A stretch of DNA of 64,000 bases from Micromonospora polyrhachis. GTDB taxonomy: Bacteria; Actinomycetota; Actinomycetes; Mycobacteriales; Micromonosporaceae. The stretch's first letter is position 1, and every line of letters starts with the position of its first letter. Shown piece by piece: positions 25,872-34,704 of this stretch. The notes below the pieces were generated by a model that worked only from the letters and a program-made list of their open reading frames with translations, ran no database searches and was not told the origin of the DNA. The stretch covers positions 5,902,501-5,966,500 of the forward strand of contig NZ_JACHJW010000001.1 of the NCBI RefSeq assembly GCF_014203835.1, written 5' to 3'. Both the position numbers and the translations under genes were made by a program.

Positions 25872-25900
25872 GTCACGGCGCGGCGGGCCGCCGGTAGGAT
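25872..25900 (+). promoter_or_regulatory. Possible promoter of the yebC-family gene
   Basis: TAGGAT (25895-25900) with GTCACG 17 nt upstream. This would leave a leader of about 138 nt. The rest of 25836-26044 shows no gene. Confidence 0.35.
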
Positions 25901-26044
25901 TGGCCCGTTTCAGGAGCCGAGCCTGGCCGCGGCTGCCTTCGCGCATCATGACCACCGGGTCGCGCATCGATCACGGTGGAAATTGGGCGGGGTGTGGAGA
26001 TCGTGGAGGGTGACGCCGAGTCGGGGTAGCTACGGAGGTCATCC

Positions 26045-26794
26045 ATGTCCGGCCACTCAAAGTGGGCGACGACCAAGCACAAGAAGGCGGTCATCGACGC
26101 CAAGCGCGGCAAGATGTTCGCCAAGCTGATCAAGAACGTCGAGGTGGCGGCACGTACCGGCGGTGGTGACCCGGCGGGGAACCCGACCCTGTTCGACGCC
26201 ATCCAGAAGGCCAAGAAGAGCTCGGTCCCCAACGACAACATCGACCGCGCGGTCAAGCGTGGCTCCGGCCTCGAAGCCGGCGGCGCCGACTGGCAGACCG
26301 TGATGTACGAGGGCTACGGCCCGAGCGGTGTGGCGCTGCTCATCGAGTGCCTGACCGACAACCGCAACCGGGCCGCGACCGAGGTACGCACCGCGCTCAC
26401 CCGCAACGGCGGTTCGCTCGCCGACGCCGGCTCGGTGTCCTACATGTTCTCCCGCAAGGGTGTCGTGATCGTCCCCAAGGCCGGACTCTCCGAGGACGAC
26501 GTGCTGATGGCGGTGCTCGACGCCGGAGCCGAGGAGGTCAACGACCTGGGCGAGGCGTACGAGGTGGTCTCCGAGCCGGGTGACCTCATCCCGGTCCGCA
26601 CCGCGCTGCAGGACGCCGGCATCGAGTACGAGTCGGCTGAGTCCTCCCTCATCCCCAGCGTCAACGTGCCGCTGGACGAGGAGGGCGCGCGCAAGGTCTT
26701 CAAGCTGATCGACGTGCTGGAGGACTGCGACGACGTGCAGAACGTCTACGGCAACTTCGACGTCTCCGACGAGGTCATGGAGGCCGTCGGCTGA
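26045..26794 (+). CDS. YebC/PmpR-family protein
   Basis: 249 residues with the complete three-domain fold: [43 protein letters not shown] at the N-terminus, [21 protein letters not shown] in the middle and [30 protein letters not shown] at the end. The family was long annotated as DNA-binding regulators; recent work on relatives points to relief of ribosome stalling. ACGGAGG ribosome site 6 nt before the ATG. In mycobacteria it also lies between pdxT and ruvC. Confidence 0.95.
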   Translation: MSGHSKWATTKHKKAVIDAKRGKMFAKLIKNVEVAARTGGGDPAGNPTLFDAIQKAKKSSVPNDNIDRAVKRGSGLEAGGADWQTVMYEGYGPSGVALLIECLTDNRNRAATEVRTALTRNGGSLADAGSVSYMFSRKGVVIVPKAGLSEDDVLMAVLDAGAEEVNDLGEAYEVVSEPGDLIPVRTALQDAGIEYESAESSLIPSVNVPLDEEGARKVFKLIDVLEDCDDVQNVYGNFDVSDEVMEAVG

Positions 26795-26878
26795 CGGTCC
26801 TGACCGGTGATTGCACCGGGCATGGTTCGGCCCGGAGTCCGATAGCTCGGCCCGGAGCCGAGGGTGAGGGGGTGGCGG

Positions 26879-27550
26879 ATGATCACGACTGGGACTACCG
26901 AACCGGAGAGCCGGTTCGCCCCCGGTGACGTCGTGGTGCGGCGGGAGATCCTGCTCGGCGAGGTGTGGTTCGCCTTCCCGACGATCTGCGTCGAGGATTC
27001 CGACGATCTCCTCGCCCTCTACGTACCCACCGGCACGGTCTTCGGCTTTCCGGAGACGGGACGGTTTCCCGCCGGCCGGCACCCCTGGCAGGGTAGGTCC
27101 AGCCAATGGTCCGGGCACGGGAAGTTGATGCTGCACCGGCCGGGGGAGGCGCACGCGATCGACGTCTTCTGGACCGGTCCGGAACGGTCCTTCGCGGGTT
27201 GGTACTTCAACCTGCAGGACCCGTTCCGGCGTACCCGGATCGGCGTCGACACCCTCGATCACGAGTTGGACCTGTGGTGGGCGGCGGACGCCGACCGCTA
27301 CGCATGGAAGGACGTCGAGGAGTTCGAACAGCGTCTCGTCGAGGGACGCTATCCGGGCCAGGCGGCGGCGATTCGGGCCGAAGGACACCGGATCGCCGCC
27401 CTTCTCGACGCGGGCCATCGGTGGTGGGACGAGGGCTGGGCCAGGTGGCGGCCGGATCCCACCTGGCTCCCCCCGTCCCTACCATCGGACTGGGCGGACC
27501 TGCCGGTGACCGCTCATCGGGACAGCCCGCCGTTGTCGGTCAGCTCCTGA
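26879..27550 (+). CDS. DUF402 family protein (FomD/Ntdp-like phosphohydrolase fold)
   Basis: 223 residues. The DUF402 core is present: HAIDVFWTG, GWYFNLQDPFRRTRIGVDTLD (split by the usual spacing) HELDLWWA and YAWKDVEEFEQRL, supplying the acidic metal ligands of family members such as FomD and the staphylococcal nucleoside diphosphatase. It may hydrolyse a nucleotide-linked phosphate; substrate unknown. ATG 26879 follows GAGGGGG. First gene of the accessory block after yebC. Its 3' end overlaps, on the opposite strand, a regulator remnant. Confidence 0.85.
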   Translation: MITTGTTEPESRFAPGDVVVRREILLGEVWFAFPTICVEDSDDLLALYVPTGTVFGFPETGRFPAGRHPWQGRSSQWSGHGKLMLHRPGEAHAIDVFWTGPERSFAGWYFNLQDPFRRTRIGVDTLDHELDLWWAADADRYAWKDVEEFEQRLVEGRYPGQAAAIRAEGHRIAALLDAGHRWWDEGWARWRPDPTWLPPSLPSDWADLPVTAHRDSPPLSVSS

Positions 27551-27690
27551 CCCACCGCGATCTGGAGTTCGGCCACCCCCTGCTCGGCAGCGTCCGGGTG
27601 GTGGTCAAGGTAGATCTCCCGGTGCAGGCCGAGCGGTCGGTAGCCGTTGGCGTCGATCCACCGGGCCAGGATCTGGTCGCCGGACAGGAT
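27514..27690 (-). pseudogene. Remnant of a GyrI-like effector-binding domain (MerR/AraC regulator C-terminus)
   Basis: About 58 codons with no start of their own read QILARWIDANGYRPLG, then LHREIYL and VAELQIAV, matching the end of GyrI-like effector domains (W-x-x-x-NGY-x-P-x-G, R-E-x-Y, T/A-E-x-Q-x-P/A-V). The upstream portion of such a regulator is absent; instead the same strand carries the truncated end of a glycosyltransferase in another frame. Read as a deletion fusing two broken genes. The last 37 bp overlap the DUF402 gene. Confidence 0.6.
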
Positions 27691-29156
27691 CAGTCCCGGT
27701 AGGCCGCCGACGACGCGCGCATCGGGGCGGCGCCCGAGCGGCGGGCTCGCCGACAGAGGTTTCCTTCTGGATCGCGGTGGTGCCCGTCGAGGCCACCCAG
27801 CCGGTGCCACCACGTCCGCTCGACGAGCAGTAGTCCCGTGGGGAGGCTCCGGGTCGGGTGGACGTCGTACCGGCGTGCCCGGCCCGGCCGGTCGGCAGGG
27901 CCGGCCCGTTCCGACGGCGGGCGGCGGGCGGCCGGAGCGCCCCCGTACAGGCCGGCGGTGGGGAAGCGGATGGCCACGGCGAGAAGCTGGTCGAGGGCAC
28001 CCGGGATCAACTCGACGTCGCCGTCCACCAACAGCAGATAGTTTCCCTCGCCCCGATCGGCGACCCGATTCACCGTTGCGGTGTCGGCGTCGACCACGGT
28101 GACGCACAGCCGGGCCCAGTCGGATCGGAGGCTGGCGAGGCAGCGGTCGAGGGCGACCCTCGGCCGGCGGATGACGAGCACGTCCACTGTGCACGGGCGA
28201 CCGGAGGGCGGCTGGTCCGGGGCCATCGCGCGCAGCCCGGCGGCCCGGGCCCAGCGCTGCCGGGGACGTAGCCTTCCGGCCCAGTTCACCAGCAGGAACC
28301 CGGGCAGACGCGGCCAGAGCGCCGGCTGGGTGGCGACCGTGGTGAGATTGCGGCCGGCCCCGGCGGCGGGTGAGGCGCTACCTGTTCGCGTCAACCGATC
28401 TCCGTCCCGGCCCGGACCGCGGTGGTGGCGGGCCAGCGAGGCGAGTTCGGCGTTGCCCCGACGCCATCGGCTGGCCACTGCGATCAGCTCCCGCCAGCGG
28501 GGCAGCACCAGTAGAAAGCCCCCCGATCCGACCACTCGGCGCTCGGCGGAGGTGAAGCGCGACCGGACGTACGCGTCGTCGGCGGTCAGCTCGGGAAACT
28601 CCGTCCACCGGGCCCGCCCGGCGGGGTTCACCGCATAGCAGCCCGCGCCGACCACCTGCCCGGACACGGCCGGAAGAGCGAGCCACACGGCCGCGAAGTC
28701 CCGTCCGAGACGGTCGGTGGGGCGTACCAGCACCGGTCGAGGGGCGACCAGCCGCGCCGCCCGGGTCTCCGTCAGTGCGTCGACCAGGGCGGGCAGGGTG
28801 CCCGGGGTGATGACGGTGTCCGCGTCCAGATAGAGCACCGAGGCGTCGCCCCGTCGCTGCCGGTCGCCCGCGTTGAGCGCCGCTGCCTTGCCCGCCGCCG
28901 GCAGCTCCACCAGCACGACCTCCGCCGGCCGCCGTGATCCATCCCGGGCTGGGAGATCGGCGGCGATCGCCCGCACCAGCTGCGTCGTACCGTCGGAGCA
29001 GCCGTTGGCCACCACGATGATCCGTAGGTCGATCGTGTTGGCATCGCAGAGTACGGCCCGCAGGCAGCCGCCGATCAGCGACTGCTCGTCGTGGGCCGGT
29101 ACCACGACGTCGAGCCGGCGGCCGAGACCCGCTGCCGGTCCGGGCACTGTGGTCAC
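27690..29156 (-). CDS. GT2 glycosyltransferase with a second, truncated GT domain
   Basis: 488 residues. Domain 1 (residues 12-about 330): DVVVPAHDEQSLIGGCL, metal site LYLDADTVI (DxD), then GCYAVNPAGRARWTEFPEL and DDAYVRSRFTSAERRVVGSGG. Domain 2 (about 355-480): YLLLVDGDVELIPGALDQ as a second DxD-type site and LVERTWWHRLGGLDG, ending in DPEGNLCRRARRSG shortly before the stop, where a GT2 domain would normally continue. No membrane anchor is obvious. Start GTG 29156 overlaps the upstream paralogue by 4 bp. The 3' end abuts a regulator remnant, so the C-terminus may be lost through deletion. Sugar and acceptor unknown. Confidence 0.8.
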   Translation of the reverse strand: MTTVPGPAAGLGRRLDVVVPAHDEQSLIGGCLRAVLCDANTIDLRIIVVANGCSDGTTQLVRAIAADLPARDGSRRPAEVVLVELPAAGKAAALNAGDRQRRGDASVLYLDADTVITPGTLPALVDALTETRAARLVAPRPVLVRPTDRLGRDFAAVWLALPAVSGQVVGAGCYAVNPAGRARWTEFPELTADDAYVRSRFTSAERRVVGSGGFLLVLPRWRELIAVASRWRRGNAELASLARHHRGPGRDGDRLTRTGSASPAAGAGRNLTTVATQPALWPRLPGFLLVNWAGRLRPRQRWARAAGLRAMAPDQPPSGRPCTVDVLVIRRPRVALDRCLASLRSDWARLCVTVVDADTATVNRVADRGEGNYLLLVDGDVELIPGALDQLLAVAIRFPTAGLYGGAPAARRPPSERAGPADRPGRARRYDVHPTRSLPTGLLLVERTWWHRLGGLDGHHRDPEGNLCRRARRSGAAPMRASSAAYRD

Positions 29157-29974
29157 CCCGTCCCCAGCCGGCCGCGCAGCATCGCGACCGCCCCGTGTAC
29201 GGCCAGGAAGACCGCGACGGCCGGCCAGCGGGCCGGTCGGGTTGCCAGGTTCCGCAGGATGCCGTGGTAGCGGGCGAAGTCGTCCGGATGGGGCGGCAGC
29301 GGGGCGACGCTCACCAGTTCCCGATTGCCCCGGTGGTAGCGGCAGCGGGCTCGGACCAGGGCCGCCAGCCCGTCCGGTACGACCACCTCGTAACTGGCCG
29401 CCACGACCCGCCGTTCGTGCGGCGCGAAGTGCCACCGTACCCACTTGTCGTCCGAGTGCAGTCGGGGAAAGCGGGCCCAGCGACGCCGGCCCTCCTCGGA
29501 GACCGCGTACGCGCCGAAGGTGACCGGGGAGTTCCGGACGTAGGGCAGTTCCCGCCAGATCCGGTAGTAGGCCCGAGACACCAGGCTGTGTGGTGGTGCC
29601 AGCCCCAGCACCGGGACGGCGAAGTGGATTCCGGTGCTGGGGGCGAGCGCGTCGGTGAGGTTGGCCAGGGCCAGGGGCGACAGTTTCGCATCCTGGTCGA
29701 GGTAGAGCCGGGGTCCCGGGGGAAGGTGCCGCTCGGCGGTGTCGAAGGCGGCGGCCCGCCCGGGCGGGGTACGTACGACTTCGCACTCCGCGCCGACGTC
29801 GCTGAGCACGGGGGCCAACCGTCGGGCCTGGGCGAGACTCTCCGGCCGGTCGTCGTTGACGGCGACGACCACGTGAAGGTCGCCGGTGAAGTGCTGTCCG
29901 GCCAGGGAATGGATGCTGCGCTCCAGCAGGAGCGAACCTTGATGGGTGGGAATCACCACGCCGATGTGGGTCAA
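29153..29974 (-). CDS. GT2 glycosyltransferase
   Basis: 273 residues. HIGVVIPTHQGSLLLERSI (nucleotide-sugar binding), LYLDQDAKLSP (DxD variant DQD), then GAYAVSEEGRRRWARFPRL and DDKWVRWHFAPHERRVV, clearly paralogous to domain 1 of the next gene. A C-terminal hydrophobic stretch (WPAVAVFLAVHGAVAML) could attach it to the membrane. TTG 29974 is chosen because GGGAGGA lies 4-10 nt upstream and it starts directly before the first strand; no ATG/GTG fits. Divergent from the SARP gene. Confidence 0.83.
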   Translation of the reverse strand: MTHIGVVIPTHQGSLLLERSIHSLAGQHFTGDLHVVVAVNDDRPESLAQARRLAPVLSDVGAECEVVRTPPGRAAAFDTAERHLPPGPRLYLDQDAKLSPLALANLTDALAPSTGIHFAVPVLGLAPPHSLVSRAYYRIWRELPYVRNSPVTFGAYAVSEEGRRRWARFPRLHSDDKWVRWHFAPHERRVVAASYEVVVPDGLAALVRARCRYHRGNRELVSVAPLPPHPDDFARYHGILRNLATRPARWPAVAVFLAVHGAVAMLRGRLGTG

Positions 29975-30242
29975 CGGTCCTCCCTCGCCCGAATTCGGGC
30001 CGGTAGCGGTGGTCTGCGCTCCACGGATGACAAGCCCTTGATACCGCTGCCGAGTGACTGGCACATCCCCGGCGCGGGCGGGCCGCTCCGCCGAGGGGCC
30101 GGTACCTCGCGCCGATCAGCGGAGCGGAAGACGAACGGAGAATGCTGAACAGGATCGATGTGTTGGCTATCGACTCGATGTGCAGCGTCGAAGTTAGCAT
30201 TGACAAACATCGTTCTGCTGTTGGTGTGGGAGGTGTCGGCGG
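29975..30242. promoter_or_regulatory. Divergent control region between the GT2 pair and the SARP gene
   Basis: 268 bp, AT-richer in its right half. TCGATGTG occurs at 30155 and 30175 (20-bp spacing), further TCGA heptamers at 30170 and 30188, and the inverted core ACATCG at 30207. TTGACA at 30200-30205 could be a -35 towards the SARP gene, but no good -10 follows. The repeats suggest a binding site that could serve both directions. Confidence 0.4.
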
Positions 30243-33200
30243 ATGACCGCTCCCGTCCCCCTCGAGATCAGCCTCCTCGGTCCCGTCGAGGTACGGGTCG
30301 CCGGAACACTCGTACCGCTGGCCGGGCAGCAGATCCGTACGTTGGTCGCGGTGCTGGCGCTGCGGACCGGCGAACCGGTGCCGATGTGGCGGCTGATCGA
30401 AGCACTGTGGACGGGCGAACCGCCTGCCCGTGCCCGCAACCAGGTGCAGGTGTACGTGTCCCGGATCCGTAAGGCGCTGCTGCACGCCGGCTGCCCCGAC
30501 CAGGTGCTGAGAACCCGCGGCGAGGCGTACCTGTTGGATCTGGACCGTGATCGCGTGGATGCCCTGCGATTCACCCGCCTCACCACCCTGGCGGAGGAGC
30601 GGGTGGCGGGCGGGGCATCCGATTCGGTGGCCGGCTTGCTGCGTGAGGCGCTGGCGCTCTGGCGCAGCGACCCGTTCGCCGACGTGACCAGTGGCGCGCT
30701 GCGAGCCGATGCCGCTGCCCTGGAGGATGCGCGTTGTGCGGCCCGGGAACGCTGGTTCGACCTGGAGTTGGCCCGGGGCGGGCACCGGTTCCTGGTGGCC
30801 CAGTTGCGCTCTGCCGTCGCGGAACGCCCGCTGCACGACGGCTTCCGCCGCCGGCTCATGCTGGCGCTGGCCGGCTGTGGCCGCCACGCCGAGGCACTCG
30901 ACACCTACCGCGAAGGGCGGCGCATCCTGCACGACGAGCTGGGGCTCGACCCCGGCACGGAACTTCAACAGTTGGCGCAGTCGATTCTGCGCGGTGTCGT
31001 ACCCGGGTCGGAGTTGATGCCCGTGCCGCCGCTGGCGGCACCACGCGACCCGCCCGCGCCCGCCGCGGTCTGCTCCCTGCCACCGGCGGTGGCGGGTTTC
31101 GTCGGTAGGGCGCTGGCGAAGAACGTGCTTCGAGCGGGGCTGGGCCGGTCCGGATCGCCACCGGGCATGGCGCTGGTGACCGGTCCCGGGGGGATCGGCA
31201 AGTCCACCCTCGGGATCCGGGTGGCACACGAACTGCGGGACCGGTATCCCGATGGCCAACTCTTCATCGACCTGCTCGGCAGTCGTGCGGAGCCGATGGC
31301 GCCCCGCGAAGCCCTGGGCCACCTGCTGCGCGGGTTCGGTGTAACCGGTGCGGTGCTGCCCGACGACATTACCGAGCGGTTGATGCTCTACCGGTCCATC
31401 GCGGTCGAACGACGGGTGCTCATCGTCCTCGACGACGCCGCACACGAGCAGCAGGTTCGCCCGCTGTTGCCGGGGGCCGGTGGCTCCGCCGTCCTGGTCA
31501 CCAGCCGATCCCGGCTGGTCGGGCTGGACGATGCCATCCGGGTCGAACTCGGTGTGCTGGACCGGGTCGAGTCGTTACGGCTGCTCGGCAACATCGCCGG
31601 TGAGCACCGACTCGTGGTGCAGCCGGCCGCCGCGGACCGGATCGCCGCGCTGTGTGGCGATCATCCGCTCGCGGTACGCATCGCCGCCGCCCGCCTCGCT
31701 GAACGTCCACATCTGCGCCCCGAACGCCTGGCCGACGAGCTGTCCGACGAGCGAGCCCGGCTGGATGCGTTGCGCGCCGGTGACCTGGAGGTACGGGCGA
31801 CCCTGGCGGTGGGTTACGGCGGTCTGGACCCGGCCGGTCGCCGGGCGGTACGCCTGCTCAGCCTCGCCGACCTGCCCCACTTCCCGGCCTGGGCGGCGGC
31901 CTGCGTGCTGGATCTGCCGCTGGTCGAGGCGGAACGGCTGGTGGAGACGATCGTCGACACCCGACTACTCGAACCGGTGCTGGATGAACCGGGGGGCGAG
32001 GTCCGCTACCGCTTCCACGAGCTGGTCCGGGTCTTCGGCCGGGAGCGGGCGGCCATCGAGGAGCCGGCGACCGGCCGCGTCGAGGCGTTGCAGCGCTGTC
32101 TCGCCGGTTACCGAACCGCCACCGAGCGGGCGGACGCCATGCTGGCGGCCGGCATCCTGGGCGTCCGGCGACAGCCGGCGGAGCTGCCCCCGGTTCCACC
32201 GGTGTGGATCGACGCGGTCCGGCTGGACCCGGCGGCCTGGTTCACCCGCGAACTGCCTGCCCTGGTGGCGCTGGTCCGGCAGGCGGTAGCCACGGGTGAG
32301 GTCCGGCTGGCCGGGGCGCTCGCCGCCGGCATGGCGACCTTCCTGGAGACCCGGAACCTCTACGACCACTGGGTCGACACCCACACCCGGGTGCTCTCCG
32401 CCGCCCGAACCGCCAACCTCCGGCCGATCATCCTGGCGATGCTCCGTAACCTCGGCGAACTGCACGCCATTCGGGACGAGACCGCCGCCGCGATCTGCTG
32501 CTTCACCGAGGCGCTGGCGTTGGCTCGGGAGACCGGGGAGCGGGCCTACGAGGTCGCCTCGCTGGCCGGTCTGGGCTACCTCCATCGCCTGACCGGGCGG
32601 TATCCGTTGAGCATCGAGGCGTTCACCACGGCTGCGGCGGCGGCTAGGCGGGACGGCAACCGTAACGGCGGGATCTTCGCCGAGCAGGGCGTGGGAGCGG
32701 TCTGGTTCGAGCAGGGTCGCCTTGCCGAGGCCGCCGTCCGGTTCACCGACTGCGCGCACCACAGCCGGGTGGCCGGTTACCGGGCGGGGGAGGCGCAGGC
32801 GCTTCGCGGCCTCGGGCTGGTGCACCTGGTGCGGGGTGAGCCGGCCCGGGCGGCCATGCTGTTCCGCCGGGCCCGCCGGATCAGCGCCGCGCTCGGCGAC
32901 CAGCTTGTCGAGGCGTACGCGACGCAGTTGTTGGGGGACGCCTATGCCCGCAGCGGCCGGTACGGCCGGGCCGAGTCCCTGCTCCGGTCCGCGGACCGGG
33001 TCTTCGCCCGGTTCGGTAGCCGGTTCGGTCGGGCGATGGTGCTGGTCAGTCTGGCTCGGGCCCGGATCGGCCGGCGTCGGCTGGTGCCGGCACGGGTACT
33101 GCTGGAACAGGCCGGCCCGATCTGGGGGCGGCTGGGCATGCCGTACTGGGGTGGGCAGGCGTTCGACCTGCTCGCGGAGGTGTGCCGGCGGACCGGTGAC

Positions 33201-33278
33201 GCGGTGGGTGCCGACCGGGCCGTTCGGCAGGCCCAGTTGCTGCGATACGGCGGAATCACCGCCGATGCGGCCGACTGA
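30243..33278 (+). CDS. AfsR/SARP-type transcriptional regulator with NB-ARC and TPR domains
   Basis: 1011 residues, the large AfsR layout: OmpR-type winged helix (residues 5-95, LEISLLGPVEVRVAG), bacterial transcriptional activation domain (about 100-245, LREALALWRSDPFADV, YREGRRILHDELGLDPG), NB-ARC ATPase (P-loop VTGPGGIGKSTL near 312; Walker B RRVLIVLDDAA near 390), then winged-helix and TPR-like helices (about 680-1000, GLGYLHRLTGRYPLSIEAF). Such proteins activate transcription at promoters with 11-bp-phased heptamer repeats; three such repeats lie just after this gene. Ligand or phosphorylation input unknown. GGGAGG ribosome site before the ATG. Confidence 0.94.
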   Translation: MTAPVPLEISLLGPVEVRVAGTLVPLAGQQIRTLVAVLALRTGEPVPMWRLIEALWTGEPPARARNQVQVYVSRIRKALLHAGCPDQVLRTRGEAYLLDLDRDRVDALRFTRLTTLAEERVAGGASDSVAGLLREALALWRSDPFADVTSGALRADAAALEDARCAARERWFDLELARGGHRFLVAQLRSAVAERPLHDGFRRRLMLALAGCGRHAEALDTYREGRRILHDELGLDPGTELQQLAQSILRGVVPGSELMPVPPLAAPRDPPAPAAVCSLPPAVAGFVGRALAKNVLRAGLGRSGSPPGMALVTGPGGIGKSTLGIRVAHELRDRYPDGQLFIDLLGSRAEPMAPREALGHLLRGFGVTGAVLPDDITERLMLYRSIAVERRVLIVLDDAAHEQQVRPLLPGAGGSAVLVTSRSRLVGLDDAIRVELGVLDRVESLRLLGNIAGEHRLVVQPAAADRIAALCGDHPLAVRIAAARLAERPHLRPERLADELSDERARLDALRAGDLEVRATLAVGYGGLDPAGRRAVRLLSLADLPHFPAWAAACVLDLPLVEAERLVETIVDTRLLEPVLDEPGGEVRYRFHELVRVFGRERAAIEEPATGRVEALQRCLAGYRTATERADAMLAAGILGVRRQPAELPPVPPVWIDAVRLDPAAWFTRELPALVALVRQAVATGEVRLAGALAAGMATFLETRNLYDHWVDTHTRVLSAARTANLRPIILAMLRNLGELHAIRDETAAAICCFTEALALARETGERAYEVASLAGLGYLHRLTGRYPLSIEAFTTAAAAARRDGNRNGGIFAEQGVGAVWFEQGRLAEAAVRFTDCAHHSRVAGYRAGEAQALRGLGLVHLVRGEPARAAMLFRRARRISAALGDQLVEAYATQLLGDAYARSGRYGRAESLLRSADRVFARFGSRFGRAMVLVSLARARIGRRRLVPARVLLEQAGPIWGRLGMPYWGGQAFDLLAEVCRRTGDAVGADRAVRQAQLLRYGGITADAAD

Positions 33279-33295
33279 CCAGTGGGGCCCGGGTG

Positions 33296-33328
33296 GATTC
33301 AGCGGGTGTTCAGCGGTGGTACAGCGGC
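33296..33328 (+). promoter_or_regulatory. Three 11-bp-phased direct repeats, candidate SARP operator
   Basis: Units gaTTCAGCGGg (33296), tgTTCAGCGGt (33307) and ggTACAGCGGc (33318) repeat at exactly 11 bp, one helical turn. They sit between the SARP gene and the I36 gene, 72 bp before the latter's start. The spacing matches known SARP/AfsR sites; the -10 box expected about 8 bp downstream is not clear. Confidence 0.6.
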
Positions 33329-33399
33329 ACCCGACACGCTGGTGCCGTCAACCGCCGTCCCATCAGCGGACGGGGGGCCGAAGAGAACGGAGAGCCATC

Positions 33400-33768
33400 G
33401 TGCGCCTACGGAAGCGGGTCGTGGCGGTGCTCGGTGCCACCGTCATGGCGACCGCCGGCCTCGTCGGAATCGCCGCGCCGGCCAGTGCCGACCCCTGCCC
33501 GTCGGGGGCCACCTGTGCCTACACGTCGACGAACTGGAGCGGGGCACCCGGACCGGTCTACGGGGACAACCGGGACCTCAGCATCTATGCCAAGTGGCGA
33601 GGTGCCGAGTCCATCTACAACAACGGCAACTCCTGCCATGTCTACATCTACTCCAAGGTCGGCTACGCCGGCAGCCGGTATCCGCTGGCCCGGGGTACGG
33701 GTTGGCAGAACATCATCGGTTCGGCGCTGTGGCATCACGCGTACAGCAACCTCTGGTACGGCTGCTGA
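33400..33768 (+). CDS. Secreted peptidase inhibitor family I36 protein
   Basis: 122 residues. Signal peptide (RLRKRVVAVLGATVMATAGLVGIA, cleavage after ASA) and a mature domain of about 90 residues with the I36/beta-gamma-crystallin-like pattern: CPSGATCAYTSTNWSG, YGDNRDLS, WRGAESIYNNGNSCHVYIYS, GYAGSRYPLARGTGW. Four or so Cys can form disulfides. I36 members (SMPI type) inhibit metallopeptidases; other members have no shown target. GTG 33400 follows GGAGAG. Placed directly after a SARP gene and its candidate operator, suggesting control by that regulator. Confidence 0.85.
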   Translation: MRLRKRVVAVLGATVMATAGLVGIAAPASADPCPSGATCAYTSTNWSGAPGPVYGDNRDLSIYAKWRGAESIYNNGNSCHVYIYSKVGYAGSRYPLARGTGWQNIIGSALWHHAYSNLWYGC

Positions 33769-33774
33769 ACCGGC

Positions 33775-34653
33775 ATGCGACGGGTGAGCACCGCGTTCGT
33801 GGCGGCGGCGCTCGGCACGGCGGGTCTGGTCGGTTGTGGCGGGAACAGCCTCGCCGACCGGGCCCAGCCGGGGCGGCTCTATCCCTTCGACAGCGCGGTC
33901 TATCTGACCGTCCAGGAGGAGCGGACCGCCCAAACCGTGCTGGAGCGGGCGACCGCCGCCTGCATGCGGGATCGGGGGTTCGACTACACCCCACTGTTGG
34001 ACCGGCGCGGGGAGGTCGAGCCCGACAACCCGTACGGCCTGCTCGACGCGGCTACGGCCAACACCGACGGGTACGGGATCGTGCCGGCCGTGCTGCGGCG
34101 TCGGGAGCGTCCCGTGGCGACGACGGGTCCGCAGCCCGATCCGGCCTACGTGACGGCGCTCAATGGCAGCGAACAGGCGCGGCACACCCTCGTGCTGCCC
34201 GGTGGCGAGGAGGTGGCGGTCGCCTCGGACGGTTGCGTGGCGAAGGCCCGCGTCGATGTCTACGGTTCCGACTGGGACCGGCTTTACTACACGTTCCAGT
34301 CGTTGAGCAACACCGTGATCGAGCGCGCTGGGACCGACCCGGCGGTGACGGCGGCGACGGCCGACTGGTCGGCGTGCGTCGGTCGGGCGGGCCACCCGGC
34401 GGCCAAGCCGAGCGACCTGCGTCAGGCGATCGAGAGCAGGGCGGCCCAGGCTGCCGACGACGCGGCGATCCGGGCGGCGGCCCGGGCCGAGTTGGCGGTC
34501 GCCCGAGTGGACGCCACCTGTCAGGACCGTGCTGGTCTCCGGGCGGCGGTGGCGGGCGCGCAGGCCAGCGCCGAGCGGCAACTGCTCACCGAGGTGCTAC
34601 GACAGGACCTGCATCGGTTGCACCAGCTCAAGCGGGCGGCGCTGAATCCCTGA
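33775..34653 (+). CDS. Lipoprotein of unknown function next to the I36 gene
   Basis: 292 residues. Short signal sequence with lipobox GLVGC (Cys21). The mature part is mostly helical, with four further Cys (TAACMRDRGFDY, SDGCVAKA, SACVGRAG, ATCQDRAG) and a C-terminal alanine/arginine-rich helix. Repeated C-x-R-x-G elements resemble small Cys-paired lipoproteins of actinobacteria, but I do not recognise a named family. It starts 6 bp after the I36 gene, so the two are co-transcribed. Confidence 0.75.
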   Translation: MRRVSTAFVAAALGTAGLVGCGGNSLADRAQPGRLYPFDSAVYLTVQEERTAQTVLERATAACMRDRGFDYTPLLDRRGEVEPDNPYGLLDAATANTDGYGIVPAVLRRRERPVATTGPQPDPAYVTALNGSEQARHTLVLPGGEEVAVASDGCVAKARVDVYGSDWDRLYYTFQSLSNTVIERAGTDPAVTAATADWSACVGRAGHPAAKPSDLRQAIESRAAQAADDAAIRAAARAELAVARVDATCQDRAGLRAAVAGAQASAERQLLTEVLRQDLHRLHQLKRAALNP

Positions 34654-34704
34654 CCTGGCGGAAGCCGCCCGAAAAGCACCAATTCATGAGTAAAATCAGC
34701 ATTT

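Noticed and set aside
27690-31445. Very long minus-strand open frame covering the GT2 genes and the SARP start
   Set aside because: Only 27690-29156 reads as protein; the rest is the GC-rich reverse frame of the SARP gene and of the other GT2 gene, with no conserved motifs.
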